From the NCBI GenBank assembly GCA_025266875.1, contig JALLLT010000013.1, forward strand, positions 496,001 through 560,000: a stretch of DNA of 64,000 nt. The letters are read 5' to 3'. This stretch comes from Fennellomyces sp. T-0311. Its lineage: Eukaryota > Mucoromycota > Mucoromycetes > Mucorales > Lichtheimiaceae. A program made the position numbers and the translations under genes. Each line of letters opens with the position of its first letter. Position 1 is the stretch's first letter. The notes beneath the pieces are model-generated. The model was not told where the DNA came from. It did no database searches and saw only the letters and a program-made list of their open reading frames with translations. Positions 34,130 through 45,899 of the stretch are shown one piece after another.

Positions 34130-35850
34130 AAAGGACTTTTACTAGAACACGTACCTGCAACTTCATCAAGCATCTCTCCTCCTCCACCACCTCCAACTCG
34201 TCGCCACCATCATCACAAAGGCCCGTGTGCCTGCGTACCATCTACACTTCCTTTTTATCGCATAAAAAACAATTTTGTCCGAGTATCTTCCCCATTTATA
34301 TGGACTAGTGTATGAGATTTGATACTTTGTAGTAAACGGATTCCGTGATGTATACGTATATATTATGCCTGCAATACCGAGGCCATTGGCGCACAGTACA
34401 TTACATACGTATTGTACTGAGGGATGTATGCGCTCATTTCGCAGTAGCATGTAAATACATAATCTCAACGGCTTTTGAATTTGCTGTGCTACCGTTAATA
34501 AATTAAATAGTTTTCCCAGTTACAAAACTGTAGCTTTTACTTGAGGACGACGCAATGGAATAGCGAATGAGAGGTAATTACTAAATTCGACCGGCAAGCC
34601 CTTCTGAAAGAGCTGGCAAACGCTTTTCCCAGTGTTTCGCCAACAGCTACACATGCTGATTCGGCGCCAGCAACTACGAAAGTGCTCCGTGTGCGTCATG
34701 AACAATCGGAATATAAGCTTACGTGGAGTCGCCGTGGTGATCTCGGATTTCTACGACCGACTTACCGATCTTCGAAAAGCCCGCAGCTTATGGTTTTTGG
34801 GATTACGTATAAGCATGGGACTGCAGCGCGGTAGGCTATACATGCCGCAACGTTTCTTAACAAAAGATGATAGACTATTACTTTTTTCTACGGCAAAACA
34901 GAATACCCAGAGTAGATCTTGATCATATTTATAAGAAGCAGCTTCTTTAACAAAGATCTCCATATGATTCATTAAACACAGGCGTACGAAAAAACGCGGT
35001 ACAAAAGGGATATGAAAAATGTAACCAGGACGAACAGAAGCAGAATTTTACACTTTTTATAGAAACCAACCACGTTATGATCGCACCCGCTTTTTTTTGT
35101 GCGACACGTGTTACAAGAAGATTCCAACGCGCACGATAACTGGAAAATTAATATTGTCGGTGAGTAGGAGGTTATTTTCCGATGTGCTATTCGGTCTCTG
35201 ACGTGCAATTCGGTACATACCGTGTCTATAAAAATTTGTTATGCATTAAAGCAAAAGCGGGAGGTGTGTAGGAACGTGGGCAGTTTTCTACACTTTAATA
35301 CCTACGTTTTTTCTGCGAACAGGACGATCTTCGTTACACCAGATGTCCGAAATTTAGAAACCGATATTAACTTTTTTCATTTCAGTGAAAGGAAATGTGG
35401 AGTGGGAATGCAAAAGAAGCAAAGATACGGATTTTTCGTTCTATATATGCCAAGAGGAGTAAGAAAGCATAGCATTGACGAAGTAGCTTTTTGAGGAGGC
35501 TGCATCCCCTCAATTTGAAATGGCGCACGTACAATGGCTGAAGCTTTTAAGCTTTGTGAATCCGAATACCCTCCTCTGAATACCTCTTTAGGCTTAACTA
35601 CCCGCTCAATTGGTCAAAAAAGAGACTTAGTGCACCTTCACTTTTAATAACGGTGCTTAAATTTCAGTGGTCAATCACTGAAGCTTGTGTATTCACGGCA
35701 CAACGAGATTAGACTAACGTACTCTCTCTCTCTTCTCCGTTCATTATACTATTATCCTTCCTCGTTTCCCCTCTTCTTCTTCTTTCCTCACTATACACTC
35801 TTTTTTTTTACCCCCTCCACTTTCCTTTCGCTTTGTACGCATTATAATAA
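34130..35850. other. Intergenic region upstream of mucin-like gene
   Basis: About 1.7 kb without a convincing gene. The right end (35719-35820) is a long pyrimidine-rich tract with a CT repeat (ACTCTCTCTCTC), directly upstream of the ATG at 35851, and probably serves as core promoter or leader. The remainder is AT-rich with only short, uninformative open stretches. Confidence 0.55.
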
Positions 35851-38800
35851 ATGACACGAAACTCGCCCATCCAACAGCGAGGACGACGACTACATAATAT
35901 CGCTCTACTCTTCTTTTGTCTCATAATGGTTCTCAACCTCGTCCAAGCAGCGGGTGAGCAACAGAAAAGCGCCACTACTATCTGGTTACGATTCTTACAA
36001 TACACATATTTCCATTAGATCAAGGCACTGAAAGTATATCTGTTTCCAACTTTGGAACAGGTTTACTACGGCGTGGTCCTGGCGACTTTGCAGGTGCTTA
36101 AAAAAGATCAGCTAATTGCACTAGGTAGACACTAACCAAATTTAAACATCAACGTTATACAGGAGGTGATGGTGGGTCGCCTGGTGGTAACGAAGGTGGC
36201 GATTCACCTGCTGGTGGAGAGTCTCCATCCGATAGCGGTTCACCTACAGACAATGGCTCTGGCTCACCTAATGACGGCAAAGATTCCGGTGCTAGCCCAC
36301 CCAGTGACAATGGCGGTGATAGTGGATCTAGTAACGACTTTAGCCGCGATAGCGGCGACGATAAAGGCGGCCAAACTTCGCCCGACGATTCATCTTCGAC
36401 TGGCCCCAAAGACACCAAAGATGGAGGCGATTCATCTGGCAATGACGGTTCAGAAAAATCAGATCTAGGCCATGATAACGATGGATCCTCTGGAGACAGC
36501 AGCCCTGGCGACAAATTTGGAGGCGATAATGGATCCTCCGGTAGCGACGATGGTTCATCTGCCAAAAAACCTGGTGACAATGGTGACCCAGATGATAGCA
36601 CCGATCATGGAGCCACCGGAAGTGATAGCAAACCAGGCGATAAAACTGATGGTGACCAAGATACCGGTGATAGCCATGACGGCAATCCGAAACCTGAAGA
36701 CAGCGATTCTGGCACTGGTTCCGGAAAAAACGATCTGGGTAGCGGTGAAGGCCAGCCAGGAACTGGCAAAGATGACGGTGAACAAGACTCAGGCAAAGGC
36801 GATGGTGAACAAGGCGCTGGCAAGCCTGGTGACGAAAGTCAACCTGATGCCGGGAAAGGCGACGGAAAACCTGGAGACGAAAGCCAATCTGGTGACGGCA
36901 AAGACGATGGTGAGCAAGGCGCTGGCAAAGGCGATGGCAAGCCTGGAGATGAAAGCCAACCTGATGACGGGAAAGGCGATGGCAAGCCTGAAGACGAAAG
37001 CCAACCTGGTGACGGGAAAGGCGACGGAAAACCCGGAGACGAAAGCCAAACTGGTGATGGCCAACCCGGCGACGAAAGCCAGCCTGGTGAGGGCAAAGAC
37101 GATGATGAGCAAGGTGCCGGCAAAGGCAATGGCAAGCCTGGAGATGAAAGCCAATCTGATGGCGGGAAAGGCGATGGCAAGCCTGAAGACGAAAGCCAAC
37201 CTGGTGACGGGAAAGGCGACGGAAAACCCGGAGACGAAAGCCAGCCCGGTGACGGTAAAGACGATGATGAGCAAGGTGCCGGCAAAGGCGATAGTAGACC
37301 TGGAAGCGGCAAAGACGACGGTGAATATGGCCACGGCAAAGGAGATGGTCATCCCGATGACGAAAGTCAACCTGGCGACAGCAAAGATGATGGTGAGCAA
37401 GGTGCCGGCAAAGGTGACGATAAATATGGCCACGGCAAAGGGGAAGGTAGGCCTGGAAGCGGCAAAGACGACGATGAATATGGCCATGGCAAAGGAGATG
37501 GTGAATATGATCATGGCAAAGGAGATGGTAGCCATCAAGGAAAGCCGACAGATGGAGAAAACTTTCCTCAACCCTCTGAGGGTATCGATGGTGGACATGA
37601 ACATCCGGGACGCCCCACTGACGATGGTCATCAGCATCCTGGTGGACCATCATTCACTTATTCACGCTCTGTCAGTTGGAGTTTTGGCACTCAAGAGCCG
37701 ACAAAAACTGTAGAGCCAACACCTACTGATGAACCCAGACCGACGGATGAACCGACAACTTCTGGGGATCCCACACCAACCGATGAGCCAACGCCAACTA
37801 ATAACTGGTGGGATACTACTCGAAGCGATGCTAGCTACTGGACCACGTTCACCGATCTCGAAGAAACCCCAACTCCTACACACGAACCTGATGAGACCAC
37901 AGAAGCACCAGAACCCGAGATCACAACCACAACCGAAGAGCCTGTAAATACAACAAAGGAGCCTGAGACAACCAAAGAACCTGAAGAAGAGAAAACGACG
38001 GCAGCACAGAAAGTTCCGCCAACAACAACACAGGAACCTGAGCAAACAACCACAAAGGAGCCTGAACAAACAACCACAAAGGAGCCTGAGCAAACAACTA
38101 CAAAAGAACCTGAGCAGCAAACAACCACGCAACTGCAGAGGCAAGCGGTAAAAACAACCGAGGAACCTGAAGCAACAGCAATGCCGACGATTGCTGCCCC
38201 CAGCACACCATCGCCAGAAGCGTCTAATCCTGCCGCGACCACTCCGCCCACTACCACCACCCCAGAGAGCATGTGGGCGCAGGAGGTCTCCAGCCCTACG
38301 TCCGAAAAGGAAGAGTATGTGCCACCCACTACATCTGAAGAAGTTGCAGCTACATTGACCGCGAGCCGTACCTTCTCAGTCACATCCTCTACCGCTACGC
38401 CTTCCCTCGTGTTGGGTCAGAGTGAATGTGGTGCCGATCCTCTGGCGGTGAAAGGCCGTTGCCCTGGTGATCATTATTGTAACGCTGCTACACACAAGTG
38501 TGTCAAGTTGCAAACTTTAGGCGGATTCTGTCACGAAGATTTCGAGTGTTTTTCATCGTATTGCAGCGACGACAACAAGTGCATTGCCGAGCCTCAAAAT
38601 GCACAAACCGAATCCATGTCGGGTGGTCAGATTGCAGGCGCAGTGATTGGTTCGATTGCAGGTGCGCTTTTGCTTATTCTCTTGCTCATTTGCTTCCGTC
38701 GTCGACGACAGGCTGCCAACGATCGTGCTGAGCGTGCTCAACAACAGCAGCAATTCCGTGATCTGGTGGATACTGAGGCCCAACAGACAATGTCATCGAA

Positions 38801-39407
38801 CGCAGAGAGTCCCAGGGGTTCACGATTCGCGCGAATGTCAAAGTACAACTTCTTGGCGCAAGTGCTTGCACCGGGTCAGGCTTCGGGGTCTAATTCGGCG
38901 AACCCGTCCCAACCTGAAATGCAGCAACAACAGACAACGGAGGTGTACAATAGCTACGGCGGCTTAGTTGGCGGTATGGGCGGAGTACCACCATCGGCTC
39001 GCGATCCATCGTTAAACTCGAACGAAGAACACCTTGACGATCAACAGTACTATGGTGCTATGGCAACTCCCGGACAACAAAACACGGCCTCACAGCACTT
39101 TGACATACATCACGACAACTTGATGACACGCGAGTCTGGAGTGGTTATTCCGCAGGATAGTCGCCCAACAACGGCTCAAGACCCTTTCCATGACCCACAA
39201 GATCCGTTCCAGGACCCACGACAAGTGGCGCATATGTCGTATCAGCCTCAGCTGAACCCTGGACCAGTTGGTACGCCTATCGAGCAGCCAGCGAGTGCTT
39301 TTCCGATGACGCGCGACGAGGATCCGGCATCCTTCGCAGCTGCTCAGTCTGCAGCAGCGGCGCATCACCAGCAGCAAACAGACGCCAAGCGATATGACTT
39401 CTTTTAA
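35851..39407 (+). CDS. Mucin-like single-pass membrane protein with Asp/Gly-rich repeats
   Basis: Three exons join in frame: 35851-35954 (signal peptide core IALLFFCLIMVLNLVQAA), a short second exon at about 36019-36092 (SISVSNFGTGLLRRGPGDF) and the long exon from 36163. The ectodomain has a ~500-residue Gly/Asp/Lys/Ser-rich part with in-frame tandem repeats of the type GKGDGKPGDESQ. A Thr/Pro/Glu-rich stalk follows (repeated TTTKEPEQ units). Next is a compact eight-cysteine module, starting CGADPLAVKGRCPGDHYC, with spacing C-x10-C-x5-C-x6-C-x9-C-x5-C-x4-C-x5-C. One membrane span (GQIAGAVIGSIAGALLLILL) with a stop-transfer RRRRQ leads to a ~235-residue cytosolic tail rich in Gln/Pro, with two DPF motifs. 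The architecture recalls mucin-type wall-stress or adhesion sensors (Wsc/Msb2-like), but no known domain is identified. Function is inference. Confidence 0.82.
36760..37560 (+). repeat. In-frame minisatellite in mucin-like gene
   Basis: Coding repeats built from units such as GKGDGKPGDESQPGD and GKDDGEQGA. Besides the short period there is a higher-order duplication: a ~155-nt block starting at about 36897 recurs almost unchanged at about 37092, an offset of 195 nt (65 codons). Repeat lengths keep the frame. The bias leaves long open frames on the other strand and in a second plus frame; these are by-products. Confidence 0.8.
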
Positions 39408-39600
39408 AAACTAGTATTAGCAAACAACAATGTACTCTTACTTACCATATTTATCTTTCTCGCCCTATTTAAATCATAAATTTGTGTACTTTGACCTAAG
39501 AATGGGATGGCTCATGCGATGTTTGCTATAAATAATTAACCAGCCTAATAGCCAATTCCTTTTCCTTTTCTTTCCCTGTTCCCTTTCGAGATCTTACAGC

Positions 39601-41233
39601 ATGAGTGACGCCTCAAATCCCGCAACCGATCCATTAGCCACTGATCCCGCCAATGCGAGTACCGGGGCATTATACAAAGCAATCGGCCTGTCACTTGCGA
39701 TCGGCAGCAGTATGTCGTCACATTAACACGCGGCGCCCACGCTAAGTAAAACCACTTAGGTATATTTATTGGTAGCAGCTTCGTTTTTAAGAAAAAGGGG
39801 CTTCTGCAATCAATGGGGCAAACAGGTAAAATTCCTGGATCCAGGGTCACAGGTACACACACGCTCATACCTGCATATCGTTTAGCTGGGGAGGGATACG
39901 CTTATTTGAAGTCCTTTATGTGGTGGACAGGGATGATACTGAGTAAGTTGCTGGTGATCTCAAAGACGACGGCATGACACTGAACCATCCCGAACCGTTA
40001 GTGATCGTCGGAGAGTTGTGTAACTTCATCGCCTATTCTTTCGCACCCGCCATTTTAGTTACTCCGTTAGGTGCTCTGAGCGTAGTGATCAGGTGAACTT
40101 TTCGCTTGCTGGTATTTATAGAAAAAGTACTAAGCCCAGATTTCTTTAACAGCGCGGTGCTATCCTCTATTTTCCTCAAAGAGCGGCTTACGTTCCAAGG
40201 CAAAATCGGCTGCGCGCAATGTGTTCTGGGCGCAGTGGTGATTGTGCTGCACGCCCCGGAGGTATTTTTCGTGATAAATCACAAGTAGATTTGACCGACT
40301 AATGCGGAAGGTAATCAATTAGGAAGGTTCTTCGGATACGTCTATCGAGCACTTTAAAGACCTGATGCTATCCGTGGGTACGTGAAGGATGGAGAGGGAT
40401 GATATCACTGAATTATTTAACAACCAACCGTAAAAGGGTTTCTGGTGTATGCCGGTATTGCCGTCGCTGTCTCGCTGGTCTTGATATTTTATTGCGGCCC
40501 GCGGTGGGGCAAGAAGAATATGTTGGTGTATATTGGCGTGTGTTCGTGGATTGGATCGCTATCGGTCGTATTTACTCAGGGCCTTGGCGCAGCCATTGTA
40601 CACTCGATCACGACTGCCAACCAATTCACCAACTGGTTCATATACCTTGTACTCGCTTTGACAGTGATCACCCTTGTCGTGGAAATAGTTTATTTGAACA
40701 AGGCTTTGAACCTTTTCAACACTGCCGTGGTGACTCCGAGCTACTTTGTCATATTTACTACCCTTACCATCATCAGTGCGACCGTCTTGTACCGGGGCTT
40801 TGACGCATCTGGCGTTGACATCACCACATGCGTTTTCGGTTTTCTCGTGATCTGCTCGGGGGTAGCACTCTTGCATTATTCACGAAACGATCCACCCCAC
40901 GATGATACCAGCAGCATCGACAGTCGACGAAAAATGCTATCCCATCACTCATATGACAACGAAAAGGTTTCATTCGATGACCTACCAGGACCTGGCGAAA
41001 TGTTCCCCAAACCATTTACCAGTATAGGACGCTATTCGAGCTCTACACGGAGGAGTATAGAGCAACAGTATCAACGCAAGACATTGGACGGTGAAGAGCG
41101 ACAGACGTCCGTGTTTGTGGAAGAAATGCGCCACCACCAGGATCATCATCAAAATCAATATCCCATGGAAGCATTGGAAACGATTGATATCGATTCCCCT
41201 TCAAACAAAGACACTAACAAGTCATGGTTATAA
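39601..41233 (+). CDS. NIPA-type magnesium transporter
   Basis: A multi-pass transporter of the NIPA/Mg-permease family (DMT superfamily, EamA-related). Start [15 protein letters not shown]. Exons then give the first helices [53 protein letters not shown] and [13 protein letters not shown], the NIPA hallmark stretch, then [17 protein letters not shown]. The long last exon (from about 40437) carries the remaining four spans, with [20 protein letters not shown]. The C-terminal tail (~120 residues) is hydrophilic and variable. About nine membrane helices in total. Family members move Mg2+ and sit at the plasma membrane or endosomes; the ion here is inferred. It lies 193 bp downstream of the mucin-like gene, same strand. 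Confidence 0.9.
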
Positions 41234-41964
41234 TTCGAACCGTTAGATCATCAGAGCCCGATATATACCCCACCGATGACATAGTGATATTTAGACACAC
41301 TGGCATCCCATGATCCTCTTCTTCTATTTCTAATGTGGATACTGGTGATGTTCACTATTTTAGCGACTCAATAAAACCTCATTATCTGTCCAATTGGCAC
41401 TACATTAATTTGTAAATACATCCCGTATGTAGGGATCTAAATTAATTCAGTCTATGACAGTGTATACTATTAAGATAAACTATCTCTTACTACTTAATGC
41501 ATAAAGTTTTCTTGGGAACATGGCAAGGGTAGCGAAACATGAACACCAGGGTTATCGATCTATATGCGCCACAATCTTAGAAGCTTATCTTTTTTTTTCG
41601 ACTTGCACTAGATCATACTTTTGGTAAATCTCTACTAGTATCACTCTGATTTACGCTAGACGTGCATGTTTTGTTTAAAAAATTAGCTTATTATGTGTTT
41701 GTGGAACAATAAGTCCAAATAGAGTAATTTGTTTTTTATCCACAAACACCTGCATTGGTTAACACATTTTTTTATAGATCAATCCAAATACAATGGTACT
41801 CATTTTAATGGGTGAATAATGCCGCAAGTGTACTTATTATTCACAAGTTCCGTGCTTTTGCTTCCTGCCTGCTATTAGCTTACTGAACGACACTATTACT
41901 ACATCAATTGCTTTGCGCATGCAGAATCTGTCTTAAAGTTTCAAAAGATAAATACTGAACTTAC

Positions 41965-41966
<2 letters not shown>

Positions 41967-41997
<31 letters not shown>
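41967..41997. repeat. AT dinucleotide microsatellite
   Basis: An uninterrupted run of about 31 bp of alternating A and T. Confidence 0.95.
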
Positions 41998-41999
<2 letters not shown>

Positions 42000-44750
42000 A
42001 GGTTTTTTTAGGAGGAAACGGAGCGACACACGTTAAATTTTGCGAAGCACATCGAAAGCTGAGAAAATTCCTGAAAAGGATCGGTGTCTCTCAAAATTTG
42101 CGATACCTGCTTCACAAGTCAATATATCTGTTTTTAAGAATCTGCGCATTGCTGTGAAGAAACGGGAATATGATCAGACGGAGGGAAACGGCGACCAACA
42201 TACAGTGAGCCTATGAACCCGAAGATATTATTATTATTATGTCACACATTAGCTACTCAAAGTATTCCTCATTACATGTAAAATTGCCACACGTTTGTAT
42301 TACCATATAAAATTTTGGAAATTAAGAAAATAAAGAGGGCATTTCTGCCACGAAGAGGATAGAAAGGAGACTCCCTGTGAGTGTCCTTTTGAACCTGTAA
42401 CGTTTGATGTATACTTATAGGCTGTAATTCTTTTAGTGAGATTTTTGAAACTGACTTGTTCGTGTTGACACATAAAATTCTGAACTCTTTTGTATTCTTC
42501 TGCTTCGACTGTATATCGTTTTCTTCTCGATAGAGCGTTTACCTATTGAGCCTATTCTGATAGCACCAGAGGTAGATTTGGAACTCTAGATTAGTATAGA
42601 CCCATTTTCTTCGCTCACATGGCAAGGTCTTCTTTATTAGATCGTATCGCTGGCTCAAGTTTCTGGACTTCAATACAGCATCCGATTCCGAAAAATATAT
42701 GAATTCTGCAATTTGGTATGACCATATCGAAAAGTTTGAATATGTTTCGAAAACTTATTCCAAGATTCTAGCATATGCATGTAGGAAATAAGATATTATT
42801 GTGAAAATAATGGCTTTCACAGCTAGTACATATGTATTTAGCTGTTAATGCGGCAATAAATAGACTGATTGCCATAGTGACAAGGTAATCGATATGTACT
42901 ATGGAGATTTTCTGCTGAAGTACGTGCTTGAATATGATTCCCTACGTTTTTTCGTGTAGTACATTCTGTTCCTATGCTTTTTTACTTTTGACTTCTCCAT
43001 TTTCTATGGAATTCAAATTTGCCGTATTCAAATCCTATTTTTTGGCCAATTCCTTTCCAAGTTGGTATACTTTTGCCATATATTTCGGCCTTAAATTACG
43101 CTATCAACACAAGCTACACAAGCTGTCCAATATTGCTCCTCGCTGGGATCAGTCATTTTTGGTATCGCTTAACGCGAAAAGGCTTTCGAATGGCGAGACC
43201 ATAATAATATTATGATTTATTGAAGGAAGTTACTTTCTATTTATACTGATGATGAGTCGGGACGGAAAGACGAATACTTTGTGTAATAGTCCCAAGAATC
43301 CACTTATCACCAAGTCCCATATGATCTTGCCATATTGTCAAATAGGCTGAAGATCTGAGGCCACGTTAACGGAGTTGCCTTGCATGATTGGTAAAGCCGG
43401 ATCAAGGTTGCACGTAAGAGCAAATAGGGCAATCGATAACTGTACGGTTGTTATGGCATAATGATAATGTATATATTCAAGGGTTAAGGAAAAGCATGTA
43501 ACCATGGATGATGGTGTATGTCGCGAATACAACATCATTACAAGATACAAAGCAACTCATCATCGAACAAAATACATTGGTATCTCGGAAAAAGATGAAA
43601 ATCACACTTTTCTGAATAAGCTCCTCCTGTATTGCTGGTTCGACTAGCTAATAGCATTGTTGGGTCCGCCGTTAAATTCTCTACAAAAGATACTAATATA
43701 ACAAGAGATATGATCGCTGGATTAGTTTCTATTCAAGAAAAAAAGACTACTAGGATGATTCTTCGAGGCACTAGTCTTTGGTTTTTCGATTTTTCTCTTC
43801 CCTCGAACTCGTATCTTTTTCATTTCATGTGTCCTTCTTGTTCTGACGTTTTATTTCATTACGCTTTCGTCTTTGACTTCCTCAATTTCATATTTTTTTG
43901 CCGGCTTTTGTTTAGCAGTCTGCTTAGTTAGGAAAAAGACGAAGTGATCGTTGGCCGACGCTATCATGCAATTATTCCTTCGATAAGGACGGATAATGTG
44001 TGATGAAATGGCAGGAAAATCATTTGCAATAGATACAAAGTATCCATAACCGCATAGCATCGATCTGACAGTGGAGAAGAGTCGTGCTTGATGACTTTAT
44101 ACAAAAAATATCTCATCGTCGCGTCCCGTTTTTTTCCCTTCGTAGGTATTTCGTGCGCCTCTGAAAGCTTAATTTGTCTCGATGGGTTACCTGTACATGT
44201 ATACGTACGTTGCCCATGACCCTTGAATTTGATGGAATTCATACTCATCTATACCAGCACATGCATTGTTGGTAACGTGAATAATTAAATTTGGTAATTC
44301 TTAGGTACTACTTAATAAGGGCCCAGTACAAAGCGCCACCCAAATTCACCTGAAAGAACATTTTGCTGTGATTTATTTTCCCGTCTCTCTGTCTTCCGGT
44401 ATGCTTACACTGACTGCATGTTACTTTGCATAATGCTTAAGCTTGTTGCAGATTTGCTTGCCTGAAAAATTTCCTAGCATTCCAAAATGGAGGAAAGAGA
44501 GTTAGGAAGTCCCTGAGCAGAAACATGATACGAAAAATTTAAGTAAATCTTGTGTTATGGTACATGGTCACCAACCGTTATGCATCTGCGTAGTCAGCAA
44601 TGTGTAAGTACCACAAAGTTGAAGAATCTTGGCTGCCTTTATAGGCAACCACAATTCAACATTTCGAAATTGGTAAGTGATGGTAACACCATAGGAACAG
44701 CCGAAAAATAATCTTGTGTAATTGAATTCAATGGATAAGGCTTTTGAAAG

Positions 44751-44760
44751 ATATAAATAC
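44751..44760 (+). promoter_or_regulatory. TATA box of small unknown gene
   Basis: ATATAAATAC, about 85 bp upstream of the ATG at 44840. It supports 44840 as the real start. Confidence 0.5.
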
Positions 44761-44839
44761 CAGGCATACTCTGAATAGCAACAGAGAATCATTAGTACTC
44801 ACGGTCTACTTTTTATCTGTTTCCCCTTCACTCGCTACC

Positions 44840-45196
44840 ATGTGCTACTTGAGGAAAACTTATCACTTAGCAAGTTATCCAGATCATTGTATTGTAGTTG
44901 ACTTGTACCTCAACGAGACCATGGTGGCAGGGACTGTCCAGAATGGTTGGGAGCAGGAAATCATAGCTCATTACGAGACTGATTTCGGGATCATGAAATT
45001 TGGGAACATCAAAGCCGGTGCCAATGCTGCCGTATATATGCCGCTGCAACCTGAAAAAATTAGAGCAATTCAAGAGGCACATCTTCACGGAACACTAGCT
45101 CTATACGCGCAAACAGGAGGTCACTGGATTAAAGAAAGCATTGTTCCAAAAGAGCGGTACAGAATAAACAACTTCTGTCAAGAGAAACATGCCTGA
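44840..45196 (+). CDS. Small protein of unknown function
   Basis: This is a single-exon 118-codon frame starting MCYLRKTYHLASYPDHC. A TATA box (ATATAAATAC, 44751-44760) lies about 85 bp before the ATG, at normal promoter distance. Composition is protein-like: alternating hydrophobic strands (CIVVDLYLN, AAVYMPL, TLALYAQTGG) suggest a small beta-rich fold. There is no signal peptide and no membrane span. I recognise no family. The in-frame start further upstream (44744) would lie before the TATA box, so 44840 is preferred. It stands isolated between two gene-poor stretches; chance cannot be excluded. Confidence 0.55.
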   Translation: MCYLRKTYHLASYPDHCIVVDLYLNETMVAGTVQNGWEQEIIAHYETDFGIMKFGNIKAGANAAVYMPLQPEKIRAIQEAHLHGTLALYAQTGGHWIKESIVPKERYRINNFCQEKHA

Positions 45197-45899
45197 GTAG
45201 TATAAAAGACTATGTATGTTATCTTCGAAAGCATATTTCAGAATAAAAACGCGATATACCTAAGACACCGGCTACGTAGTTGATAATCAACAGATTCTAT
45301 TGAGCATTATAACACTACTTCATTAGTGCCTTTGAGTGATAATGGCGATTATAGCGATACGTAACTTGCTTTAATCCCTGTTTACTGTAACTTTGCCAGA
45401 AATGTGGTATACCCCATTAAGAACAGCCGCTACATAGCAAGTACAGCTTATTTTACTTTACTTTTTTTTGTAGTTAAGAAATTTATTCGCGACTGATTGA
45501 AAAGCGCTCGCTCTAATTATTACGCTATATATAAACAGTTTTCTTTGTAGACAATAATTTTATTGGACACCCGAATATAGGCATCCGTTGAATCGTAAAC
45601 AACTAACTGTCAATTTTAGCCATTCAAGGCGTTTTCTCTATCTAACTTCTTTAATTGCCGAATGATATGAGCGGTTACGCGGGTTGCGAGGAAAGTTTCG
45701 CGTTGGAAAACAAATCGCCAGTGCGCCCGCCAGATCTCGAGTATATAAGCAGTTTATTATATATATATATATAAACAGTTTATTGACGAGCTTGATACAC
45801 CCGGTATGTACTCTGATTGGTCCTCGGACAACGGTAACTGATTTTGATGCTTGGAAAAAGCCAGTGCTGTCAAGACAAAGGCCTTTCTTCTCTCCACAT
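45197..45899. promoter_or_regulatory. Upstream region of PUS9-like gene with repeated TATA-like units
   Basis: About 700 bp. A TATATAAACAGTTTT-type unit occurs near 45526-45542, as TATAAGCAGTTTATT at about 45743-45757 and as TATAAACAGTTTATT at about 45770-45784, the last two flanking a TA run. Either of the later copies could act as the TATA box. An in-frame upstream ATG at 45684 exists, but lies before them. Confidence 0.45.

Larger units (their letters stand above)
41234..44839. other. Large gene-poor AT-rich region
   Basis: These 3.6 kb contain no convincing gene on either strand. Visible features are the AT dinucleotide run (41967-41997), an ATT trinucleotide run (42227-42240), and, at the right edge, the TATA box of the next gene. 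Open stretches at 42928-43215 and 43632-43931 lack protein-like composition. No tRNA-like cloverleaf was found by eye. Confidence 0.55.

Noticed and set aside
36340..37653. A 437-codon His/Arg/Leu-rich open frame on the minus strand and a 413-codon Ala/Lys/Met-rich frame on the plus strand inside the mucin-like gene.
   Set aside because: Both are mirror images of the Gly/Asp/Lys repeat codons, which contain no stops in other frames. The frame that links to the signal-peptide exons and the membrane span is the only one with normal protein features.
42928..43931. Plus-strand open frames in the 41-45 kb gene-poor stretch.
   Set aside because: Phe/Ser-rich translations of AT-rich DNA with no family features.
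41234..44750. Possible tRNA, CRISPR-like array or transposon ends in the large gene-poor region.
   Set aside because: By eye I found no cloverleaf with a GTTCRA-type loop, no regular spaced repeats and no paired terminal repeats with a transposase frame. A tRNA scan would be needed to exclude a tRNA gene fully.
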